Under the pieces are notes generated by a model that had not been told where the DNA came from, searched no databases, and saw nothing but the letters and a program-made list of their open reading frames with translations. Shown in pieces: positions 5,500-10,939 of a stretch of 10,939 nucleotides of DNA. Numbering within the stretch: the stretch's first letter is position 1; each line of letters starts with the position of its first letter. Both the position numbers and the translations under genes were made by a program. Origin of the DNA: SCTG01 sp036005325 (GTDB lineage: Bacteria; Nitrospirota; Nitrospiria; Nitrospirales; NS-4). The DNA lies in NCBI GenBank assembly GCA_036005325.1, contig DASYQR010000076.1:1-10939 (forward strand), in the 5' to 3' direction.

Positions 5500-6513
5500 A
5501 TGCCTGAGCGCCCCGAACGGATCATCACGACGCAGCCGGCGGACGACGAGAAGAATATCGAGGCCACGCTGCGGCCGCAGACGCTCGACGAGTACGTCGG
5601 CCAGGCGCGGATGAAGGAGTCTCTACGGATCTGCATGGACGCGGCGAAGCAGCGCGGCGAGGCCCTCGACCACTGCATCTTCTATGGCCCGCCCGGCGTC
5701 GGCAAGACGACCATCGCCAACATCATCGCCAGGGAAATGGGCGTAACCATTCAATCCACCTCCGGCATCGTGCTGAACCATGCCGGCGACCTCGCCGCCA
5801 TCCTGACGAATCTCCAGCAGGGCGATGTGCTGTTCATCGATGAGATCCACCGCCTGCCGGCCCCCGTCGAGGAGGCCCTCTATCCAGCCATGGAGGATTA
5901 CCAGCTCGACCTCATCATCGGCCAGGGGCCGTCCTCGCGGACGATCAAACTCGACCTGCCCCATTTCACGCTGGTCGGGGCGACCACGCGGGCCGGCTCG
6001 CTCACCTCGCCCTTGCGAGATCGGTTCGGCCTGGTCCAGCGGCTGGACTTTTACACCCCCGAAGAGTTGGAGACCATCGTCAAACGCTCGGCCCGCATCC
6101 TGAAGATGGCGATCGACGAATCGGGCGCGGCCGAAGTGGCCCGCCGCTCCCGCGGTACTCCCCGTATCGCCAACCGGCTGCTGCGGCGCGTGCGGGACTT
6201 CGCCCAGGTCAAGTCCGACGGGCGTATCACCCGCGAGGTCGCCGACGCCGCCCTCGCCTGGATCGGCGTGGACAGCGCCGGGTTCGACGACATGGATCGC
6301 AAGCTGCTGCTGGCGCTCATCGAGAAATTCAGCGGGGGACCAGTGGGCATCGAGTCCCTGGCCATGGCTCTCGGCGAGGAGCGTGGCACCGTGGAGGATG
6401 TGTACGAACCTTACCTCGTCCAGGCTGGTTATCTGGAGCGGACTTCCCGGGGCCGAGTCGCCACTCGCCTCGCATTCCAGCACTTCGGAAGGCAAAAAGA
6501 CCTCCTGGCCTAG
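5500..6513 (+). CDS. ruvB: Holliday junction branch migration helicase RuvB
   Basis: RuvB is the hexameric AAA+ ATPase that pulls DNA through the RuvA-bound junction. In its 337 residues the ATPase parts are in order: LRPQTLDEYVGQ (25-35), Walker A GPPGVGKT at 63-70, Walker B LFIDEIHR at 111-118 with Asp114 and Glu115, sensor 1 ATTRAG at 161-166, an arginine-finger region PLRDRFG at 171-177, and sensor 2 GTPRIANRLLRR at 219-230. The winged-helix domain follows from about 258 (GFDDMDRKLL) to SRGRVATRLAFQHFG (316-330). Length and residues are normal, so the protein should be active. GAGGA sits only 2 nt before the ATG, an unusually short spacing, and translation probably continues from ruvA. 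Confidence 0.98.
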   Translation: MPERPERIITTQPADDEKNIEATLRPQTLDEYVGQARMKESLRICMDAAKQRGEALDHCIFYGPPGVGKTTIANIIAREMGVTIQSTSGIVLNHAGDLAAILTNLQQGDVLFIDEIHRLPAPVEEALYPAMEDYQLDLIIGQGPSSRTIKLDLPHFTLVGATTRAGSLTSPLRDRFGLVQRLDFYTPEELETIVKRSARILKMAIDESGAAEVARRSRGTPRIANRLLRRVRDFAQVKSDGRITREVADAALAWIGVDSAGFDDMDRKLLLALIEKFSGGPVGIESLAMALGEERGTVEDVYEPYLVQAGYLERTSRGRVATRLAFQHFGRQKDLLA

Positions 6514-6537
6514 GGTCACTCACCCCTTTGAAATTGT

Positions 6538-6567
6538 TTGCAAATTTAGCCGACGTTCGGCTACACT
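6538..6567 (+). promoter_or_regulatory. Candidate promoter of the aromatic amino acid operon
   Basis: In the AT-rich 83-nt gap after ruvB, TTGCAA at 6538-6543 and TACACT at 6562-6567 are separated by 18 nt. The expected start is about 6574, leaving a leader of only about 23 nt before pheA, too short for a leader-peptide attenuator. The -10 hexamer is identical to the one proposed for uvrC. TTTGCAAA at 6537-6544 is self-complementary and overlaps the -35. Confidence 0.45.
6548..6562. repeat. Inverted repeat AGCCGA-CGT-TCGGCT between ruvB and pheA
   Basis: Perfect 6-bp arms at 6548-6553 and 6557-6562 with a 3-nt loop sit in the spacer between the proposed -35 and -10 of the pheA promoter. This suits an operator. 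It could alternatively be a weak hairpin ending the ruvB transcript, but the T-rich stretch after it is interrupted (ACACTTACTATT), unlike a standard terminator. Confidence 0.4.
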
Positions 6568-6596
6568 TACTATTCGCTTTTAGGCGGGAAACTTTG

Positions 6597-7679
6597 ATGA
6601 AAGACCCTAAGCCGCTCCAGACCTATCGCAAAGAAATCGACAAGATCGATGACGAGATCATCCGTCTGCTGAACGAACGGGCCCGTCAGGTCATCGAGAT
6701 CGGGAAGCTGAAGAAGGCGCAAGATTCCCAGGCCAATCTGCACACCCCGGCCCGTGAGGCAGAAATCCTCGACCGGATTTGCAAGAACAACCCTGGCCCC
6801 TTTCCCGGCGAAGCCCTGCGCGCCGTATACCGCGAGATCATGTCGGGCTCGCTGTCGCTGGAAGGGCCCTTGAAGGTGGCCTACTTGGGTCCCTCCGCCA
6901 CGTTCACACACCTGGCCTGCATCCGGAAGTTCGGGTCGTCGGCCCAGTACGTCCCGATGACGTCCATCAAGGAAGTCTTCAACGAGGTCGAGCGAAGCCG
7001 GGCCGATTTCGGAGTGGTGCCGATCGAGAACTCCACCGAAGGGGTGGTCAACCATACCCTGGACATGTTCATCGATTCCAACCTCCAGATTTACGGCGAG
7101 GTGCTCCAGGAAGTCTCCCACACCTTGCTCTCGAAGGCGGATTCTTTGAGCGCCATCAAGAAAATTTACTCGCATCCCCATGCGATCGCCCAATGCCGCA
7201 ACTGGCTGGAAACGAACCTGCCGGGCGTACAGGTATCGGAAGTCCACAGCACGGCCCGCGCTGCCGAGATCTGCGTCGACGATCCGACCTCGGCCGCCAT
7301 CGCGTCCGAACTGGCGGGTCCGCTGTACGGCTTGAAGGCCTTGAAAACACGCATCGAGGATAACATCAACAACTACACCCGCTTTCTGGTCCTTTCACTC
7401 AAGCCGGCGGAGCGCACCGGCAAGGACAAGACGTCCATCATGATGTCGGTCAAAGACAAGGTCGGCGCCCTGTATGATCTGCTCCGGCCCTTCGCCTCAA
7501 CCGGCGTGAATCTGACGAAGATCGAGTCGCGGCCGTCGCGACGCAAAGCCTGGGAATACATCTTTTTCATCGACGTCGAAGGACACGTGGGCGAAGAGCG
7601 CGTCAAGAAGGCCTTGGAGGAAGTCAAAGCCCGGTGCCTGTTCTTCAAGATCCTCGGCTCGTATCCCGCGCACGGCTAA
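6597..7679 (+). CDS. pheA: Bifunctional chorismate mutase / prephenate dehydratase (P-protein)
   Basis: The protein converts chorismate to prephenate and then to phenylpyruvate, the committed branch to phenylalanine. Its 360 residues contain an AroQ-type chorismate mutase (about 8-90; Arg11, Arg28/Arg30, Lys39 and the Arg53-Glu54 pair line up with E. coli active-site residues), a prephenate dehydratase domain (about 93-270; YLGPSATFTH 96-105, PIENSTEG 142-149, SHPHAIAQC 192-200, and the catalytic NNYTRF 258-263), and a C-terminal ACT domain (about 280-355) with the GAL and ESRP motifs (290-292, 310-313) that bind phenylalanine, so feedback inhibition is expected. The ATG at 6597 is preferred because homology begins at once and AGGCGGG lies 8 nt before it. 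It is possible to read further upstream to a TTG at 6528, but that crosses the likely promoter. It is first in the operon. Confidence 0.97.
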   Translation: MKDPKPLQTYRKEIDKIDDEIIRLLNERARQVIEIGKLKKAQDSQANLHTPAREAEILDRICKNNPGPFPGEALRAVYREIMSGSLSLEGPLKVAYLGPSATFTHLACIRKFGSSAQYVPMTSIKEVFNEVERSRADFGVVPIENSTEGVVNHTLDMFIDSNLQIYGEVLQEVSHTLLSKADSLSAIKKIYSHPHAIAQCRNWLETNLPGVQVSEVHSTARAAEICVDDPTSAAIASELAGPLYGLKALKTRIEDNINNYTRFLVLSLKPAERTGKDKTSIMMSVKDKVGALYDLLRPFASTGVNLTKIESRPSRRKAWEYIFFIDVEGHVGEERVKKALEEVKARCLFFKILGSYPAHG

Positions 7680-7688
7680 GAGACACGT

Positions 7689-8768
7689 ATGGCCATCCGA
7701 ATCAGCCCCGACATAGCCGGCATCACGCCTTATTCGCCGGGCAAGCCGATTGAGGAACTGGAGCGCGAGCTCGGCATCACCGGCTCGATCAAGCTGGCCT
7801 CGAACGAGAACCCGCGCGGGCCGTCGCCCAAGGCGCTGGCCGTCCTGAGCGAAGCGACGAAGACCCTGCACCGGTATCCGGACGGCGGGGGGCATTATCT
7901 GCGACAGGCGCTCGCTGAGCGGTGGAAGGTCGCGCCGGACCAGATCATCCTCGGCAACGGCTCGGACGAGATCATCACCCTGCTGACCAAAGCCTTTCTC
8001 AACTCAGGAGATGAAGCTGTCATGGCGGAGCCCAGTTTCATCGTCTACAAAATCGACGTCATGGCCGAGCACGCGAAACCGGTGACGGTGCCACTCAAAG
8101 AATTCCGCCACGACCTGCCTGCGATGGTAAAGGCCGTCACGGCCAGAACTCGGCTGGTGTTCATCTGTAACCCGAACAACCCAACCGGCACGTACGTCAC
8201 AGCCGCCGAGGTCGCGGCGTTTCTGCGGGCGATCCCGGCGGACGTGATCGTGGTCTTCGACGAAGCCTACTACGAATACGTGACGGCGGCCGACTACCCC
8301 GATACGCTGGCGATCCTCAAGGGGGGTCGCAACGTCGTGCTGTTGCGGACCTTCTCGAAGATCTATGGGCTGGCCGGGCTGCGGATCGGCTACGGACTGA
8401 CGACGCCGGAGATCGTCCAGCACCTGAACCGCATCCGGCCGCCCTTCAACACCAACAGCCTCGCACAGAAGGCCGCGCTGGCCGCCCTTTCAGATGAGGA
8501 GCATGTCCGCGAGAGCCGCCGGCTCAACACCGAGGGCATGGGCTTCCTCACGGAGCGTCTTAACGCTCTCGGACTTACCGCCGTGCCCAGCCAGGCCAAC
8601 TTCCTGTATTTCGACGCGAAGCGAGACGGCAAGACCGTGTTCGAGGCTCTGCTCCGCCGGGGCGTTATCGTCCGCCACCTGGGCGGCGCCTTCCTGCGGG
8701 TGACGGTGGGGTTGCCTCAGGAAAATGAGCGTTTCATCACAGCACTCCAAGCAGTGCTGACTTCGTAA
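7689..8768 (+). CDS. hisC: Histidinol-phosphate / aromatic aminotransferase (HisC family, PLP enzyme)
   Basis: This is a fold-type I PLP aminotransferase of the HisC family, 359 aa. Visible are the substrate arm ASNENPRGPSP (37-47), the HRYPDGGG loop (61-68), GNGSDEII (89-96), CNPNNPTGT (160-168), DEAYYEY (191-197), the PLP lysine in TFSKIYGLAGLRIGY (Lys224, 221-235), and the carboxylate-binding Arg337 in LRVTVG. By family it makes histidinol phosphate from imidazole acetol phosphate and glutamate. Its place between pheA and the DAHP synthase, with no his genes nearby, argues for transamination of phenylpyruvate and 4-hydroxyphenylpyruvate, alone or as well; the B. subtilis HisC encoded beside tyrA does both jobs. 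The ATG follows pheA by 9 nt with only a weak AAGAGA site upstream, so it is translated as part of the operon. The symbol is a family name; true substrate is unsettled. Confidence 0.92.
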   Translation: MAIRISPDIAGITPYSPGKPIEELERELGITGSIKLASNENPRGPSPKALAVLSEATKTLHRYPDGGGHYLRQALAERWKVAPDQIILGNGSDEIITLLTKAFLNSGDEAVMAEPSFIVYKIDVMAEHAKPVTVPLKEFRHDLPAMVKAVTARTRLVFICNPNNPTGTYVTAAEVAAFLRAIPADVIVVFDEAYYEYVTAADYPDTLAILKGGRNVVLLRTFSKIYGLAGLRIGYGLTTPEIVQHLNRIRPPFNTNSLAQKAALAALSDEEHVRESRRLNTEGMGFLTERLNALGLTAVPSQANFLYFDAKRDGKTVFEALLRRGVIVRHLGGAFLRVTVGLPQENERFITALQAVLTS

Positions 8769-8780
8769 GATTTGCGAAAA

Positions 8781-8785
8781 AGGAG
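8781..8785 (+). promoter_or_regulatory. Strong ribosome binding site of the DAHP synthase gene
   Basis: AGGAG, preceded by a run of A, lies 9 nt before the ATG at 8795 in the 26-nt gap after hisC. It is the only strong ribosome binding site inside the aromatic operon, so the first enzyme of the pathway may be translated independently and more efficiently than its neighbours. Confidence 0.6.
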
Positions 8786-8794
8786 CGCCTTTTC

Positions 8795-9808
8795 ATGATC
8801 ATCGTGCTGAAACCCGACGTCACGGACAAAGAAATCGAGCACGTGATGGACCGCATCAAGGAGCTGGGCCTCAGCCCGCACCTCTCCAAAGGGCAGGAGC
8901 GGAGCATTATCGGCGTCATCGGCGACGATCGCATGATTGCCAACCAGCCCCTCCGGGCCATCCCCGGGGTCGAGGACGTGGTGCCGATCCTGGCGCCCTG
9001 GAAGCTCGCTGGGCGCGAATTCAAGAAAGACGACACGATCATCGACGTGAACGGCGTCAAGGTCGGCAGCAAGAAGCTGGCGATCATGGCCGGCCCCTGC
9101 GCCGTGGAGAAAAAAGAACTGACGGTCAGCATCGCTCAGGAAGTGAAGGCGGCCGGGGCCAGCATCCTGCGCGGAGGCGCGTACAAGCCGCGGTCTTCCC
9201 CCTATGCGTTCCAGGGGCTCGGCAACGAGGGACTGGACTTTCTGGCCGAGGCCAAGCGGCAGACCGGCCTGCCTGTCGTCAGCGAAATCCTAGACCCGCG
9301 CGACATCGAGTTCTTCCTCGAGAAGACGGACATCATCCAGATCGGCGCCCGCAACATGCAGAACTTCGAGCTCCTGAAGGAAGTCGGCGCGTATGACAAG
9401 CCGGTGCTGCTCAAGCGCGGCCTCTCGGCAACGATCAAGGAATGGCTGCTGTCCGCGGAGTACATCATGTCAAGAGGCAACAAGAACGTGATGCTCTGCG
9501 AGCGTGGCATCCGGACGTTCGAGTCCCAATACCGCAACACGCTGGATCTGTCGGCCGTCCCGTCGCTCAAAGAGCTGTCACACCTCCCGATCATCGTGGA
9601 TCCGAGCCACGCCACGGGGAAGTGGGCCCTGGTGGCGCCGATGGCCAAGGCCGCGATCGCCGCAGGCGCGGACGGGCTGCTGATCGAAGTGCACTCCAAC
9701 CCCGAATGCGCGCTGTGCGACGGGGAAGAATCCCTCAAGCCCGCCAAGTTCAAAGAGCTGATGAAGGACTTAAAGCTTATCGCGGAGGCGGTCGGCCGCA
9801 CCCTGTAA
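8795..9808 (+). CDS. aroF: 3-deoxy-7-phosphoheptulonate (DAHP) synthase, type I-beta, with N-terminal regulatory domain
   Basis: The enzyme condenses phosphoenolpyruvate and erythrose 4-phosphate, the first step of the shikimate pathway. Residues 1-70 form a ferredoxin-like domain (MIIVLKPDVTDKEIEHVMDR at the start, IIGVIGDD at 38-45) as in Thermotoga maritima DAHP synthase, where it mediates feedback inhibition by aromatic amino acids. The (beta/alpha)8 barrel follows: AGPCAVE 99-105, GGAYKPRSSPYAFQG 127-141, GARNMQNFELLKE 184-196, LLKRG 205-209, VDPSHATGK 268-276 and LIEVHSNP 296-303. Cys102, His272, Glu298 and Asp309 are the expected metal ligands, at the same numbers as I recall for the Thermotoga enzyme. 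At 337 aa it is normal for this subclass and unlike the E. coli type I-alpha enzymes. The symbol follows common annotation practice (aroF/aroG). Its stop codon overlaps the tyrA start by one base (TAATG). Confidence 0.95.
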   Translation: MIIVLKPDVTDKEIEHVMDRIKELGLSPHLSKGQERSIIGVIGDDRMIANQPLRAIPGVEDVVPILAPWKLAGREFKKDDTIIDVNGVKVGSKKLAIMAGPCAVEKKELTVSIAQEVKAAGASILRGGAYKPRSSPYAFQGLGNEGLDFLAEAKRQTGLPVVSEILDPRDIEFFLEKTDIIQIGARNMQNFELLKEVGAYDKPVLLKRGLSATIKEWLLSAEYIMSRGNKNVMLCERGIRTFESQYRNTLDLSAVPSLKELSHLPIIVDPSHATGKWALVAPMAKAAIAAGADGLLIEVHSNPECALCDGEESLKPAKFKELMKDLKLIAEAVGRTL

Positions 9809-10680
9809 TGTCATTGCTGTTCAAGCAGATGACCATCGTCGGCGTGGGCCTCATCGGAGGCTCGCTCGGAATGGTCTGCAAGCAGCAGGGTCTCGTCGGC
9901 ACCGTCGTCGGCGCCGGTCGGCGGGTCGAAAATCTCAAGAAGGCCGTCGAGTTGAAGGCCATCGACCGTTACAGCACGGACCTCGCGGAGGCGGCATCCG
10001 GCTCCGACCTGCTCGTGCTGGCCACGCCGGTGGATACCTTTGAATCGGCACTGAAAGCCTGCGCGCCGAAACTGGCGCCCAACGCCGTGGTCACCGATGT
10101 CGGCAGCGTCAAAGGCCCGCTGGTCTCGCGCATGGAAGCGCTCGTGCCGGCCGGCGTGCGGGTCGTCGGAGCGCACCCCATCGCCGGCAGGGAAAAGACC
10201 GGCGTGGACGCGGCCAGTCTCGAGTTGTTCCGCAGTGCCCTGTGCATCCTGACCCCAACCGCGAAAACAGACCCCGACGCGTTGACAAAGGTTCGCCGAC
10301 TCTGGGGCTTCACCGGCGCGCGGGTTTGCGACATGGACCCCCTCCTGCATGATCGGGTGTTGGGCGCCATCAGCCACCTGCCGCACCTGGCCGCATTCGC
10401 GCTCGTGAATGCCGTCGCGTCCATTCAGGAAACCCAGACGCCGGGCCTCGACCTCCAGATTTACTCCGGCGGGGGGTACAAAGACACCACCCGCATCGCG
10501 GCCTCGTCGCCCGAGATGTGGCGGGACATCTGTCTGTGGAACCGGGACAACCTCGTGAGCCAGCTCGAACTCTACGAAGCGCGCCTCAAACGCCTGAAGG
10601 CGCTCATCAAGGCCAGGGATGGTGAAGGCCTCGTGCGCGAGTTCGCGCAGGCGAAACAAGCGCGCGAGAGGATCACGTAA
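9808..10680 (+). CDS. tyrA: Prephenate/arogenate dehydrogenase
   Basis: TyrA oxidatively decarboxylates prephenate (or arogenate) on the route to tyrosine. Its 290 residues contain a Rossmann fold with GVGLIGGS at 12-19, TDVGSVKG at 96-103, the catalytic histidine in GAHPIAGREKTG (His123, 121-132), SHLPHLAAFAL at 189-199, and the substrate-binding arginine in GGGYKDTTRIA (Arg229, 221-231), ending in a helical dimerisation domain. There is no chorismate mutase or ACT domain, so it is the simple monofunctional form. At the end of the second beta strand the sequence is VGAGRRVEN (34-42): the acidic residue of NAD-dependent enzymes is replaced by Gly37 followed by two arginines, which suggests NADP use. 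The ATG at 9808 shares a base with the previous stop, and no ribosome binding site is well placed, so translation is coupled. The true substrate cannot be told from sequence. Confidence 0.95.
   Translation: MSLLFKQMTIVGVGLIGGSLGMVCKQQGLVGTVVGAGRRVENLKKAVELKAIDRYSTDLAEAASGSDLLVLATPVDTFESALKACAPKLAPNAVVTDVGSVKGPLVSRMEALVPAGVRVVGAHPIAGREKTGVDAASLELFRSALCILTPTAKTDPDALTKVRRLWGFTGARVCDMDPLLHDRVLGAISHLPHLAAFALVNAVASIQETQTPGLDLQIYSGGGYKDTTRIAASSPEMWRDICLWNRDNLVSQLELYEARLKRLKALIKARDGEGLVREFAQAKQARERIT
10667..10671 (+). promoter_or_regulatory. Ribosome binding site of aroA
   Basis: AGAGG lies 8 nt before the ATG at 10680, inside the last codons of tyrA. With the one-base TAATG overlap it supports this start for aroA. 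Confidence 0.5.
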
Positions 10681-10939
10681 TGGCTCTGCGCGGCACCCTC
10701 ACCGTCCCCGGGGACAAGTCCATCACGCACCGCGCGATCATCCTCAGCGCCCTCGCGGACGGCGAGGCGGCGATCACCAACTACTGTCCAGGCGAAGACT
10801 GCCTGCGTACCGCGCAGGCGTTCCAAGCGATGGGCGTCCCGATCGAGATCGCGCCCGACCGCATGCGCGTCACGGGCAAAGGCCTCCGGGGGTTGCGGGA
10901 ACCCGAATCGATCGTGGACTGCGGAAATTCCGGCACGGG
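10680..10939 (+). CDS. aroA: 5-enolpyruvylshikimate-3-phosphate synthase, N-terminal part (3' end outside window)
   Basis: EPSP synthase transfers the enolpyruvyl group of phosphoenolpyruvate to shikimate 3-phosphate, the penultimate step to chorismate. Only the first 86 residues and two further bases are in the window, about one fifth of the usual 430 or so. The N-terminus has the phosphate-binding motif VPGDKSITHRA at 9-19, with Lys13 expected to be essential, then ALADGEA (24-30), the conserved stretch EDCLRTAQAFQAMG (39-52), and DCGNSGT at 80-86, the substrate-binding Asn-Ser/Ala-Gly-Thr loop. GDKS and GNSGTG resemble the Bacillus-type enzymes more than the E. coli enzyme, which has GSKSISNR and GNAGTAMR. 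The start overlaps the tyrA stop by one base. Confidence 0.95.
   Translation, partial: MALRGTLTVPGDKSITHRAIILSALADGEAAITNYCPGEDCLRTAQAFQAMGVPIEIAPDRMRVTGKGLRGLREPESIVDCGNSGT

Noticed and set aside
5623..6519. Long open frame on the minus strand (298 codons) opposite ruvB
   Set aside because: It lies fully opposite a textbook RuvB, has no recognisable domain, and such antisense frames are expected in high-GC coding DNA. The same applies to the frames opposite uvrC (2524-3339, 3379-3804), ruvA (4918-5454), pheA (6570-7247) and tyrA (9811-10659).
6528..6596. N-terminal extension of PheA from a TTG codon
   Set aside because: No ribosome binding site, it crosses the likely promoter, and homology to chorismate mutase starts after the ATG at 6597.
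9442..9807. N-terminal extension of TyrA in the same frame
   Set aside because: It overlaps the conserved end of DAHP synthase in another frame and has low-complexity composition; the Rossmann fold starts just after the ATG at 9808.
1..10939. Horizontal transfer or mobile element
   Set aside because: All genes are housekeeping or membrane genes with uniform codon style. I see no transposase, integrase, phage gene, terminal repeats, tRNA or spaced direct repeats.

Overview
The window is a dense bacterial chromosomal segment: high GC in genes, AT-rich in the few short intergenic gaps, one nucleotide or overlapping junctions within operons. I see no mobile element, CRISPR array, tRNA or rRNA. 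The gene content and order (end of nuoN; a site-2 protease; uvrC-yebC-ruvA-ruvB; pheA-hisC-DAHP synthase-tyrA-aroA) and the protein sequence style suggest a member of the Nitrospirota, possibly Nitrospira. That is recognition from memory and not proof; a Deltaproteobacteria-like or related phylum is the main alternative.

Layout. (1) 1-339 is the 3' end of nuoN, a membrane subunit of respiratory complex I. (2) 362-772 encodes a small predicted secreted protein of unknown function and 850-1059 a 69-residue two-helix membrane protein of unknown function; the latter has a promoter-like sequence, a 5' hairpin and a nearly perfect Shine-Dalgarno sequence. (3) 1062-2171 on the minus strand encodes an intramembrane zinc protease (M50/site-2 protease) with two C-terminal CBS domains. 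It converges on the small membrane protein gene with a 2-nt gap and diverges from uvrC across only 49 nt. (4) 2221-6513 is a DNA repair block: uvrC, then yebC-ruvA-ruvB behind their own likely promoter. The usual ruvC is absent between yebC and ruvA. (5) 6597 to the window end is an aromatic amino acid operon in the order pheA (chorismate mutase/prephenate dehydratase with ACT domain), hisC-type aminotransferase, type I-beta DAHP synthase, tyrA and the start of aroA.

How the genes work together. UvrC makes the dual incisions in nucleotide excision repair, and RuvAB drives branch migration of Holliday junctions; YebC is a conserved companion of ruv genes. In the aromatic operon, DAHP synthase opens the shikimate pathway, AroA performs its penultimate step, PheA and TyrA split chorismate/prephenate toward phenylalanine and tyrosine, and the HisC-like aminotransferase can supply the final transamination. 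The visible control points are an ACT domain on PheA and a ferredoxin-like regulatory domain on DAHP synthase, both expected to sense end-product amino acids.

I did not find a clear new multi-gene system. The most interesting points are regulatory: two genes (362 and 2221) with a -10-like hexamer 6-7 nt before the ATG, suggesting leaderless mRNAs; a perfect 7-bp inverted repeat over the likely yebC-ruvAB promoter; an inverted repeat inside the pheA promoter spacer; and the strongly expressed-looking small membrane protein.
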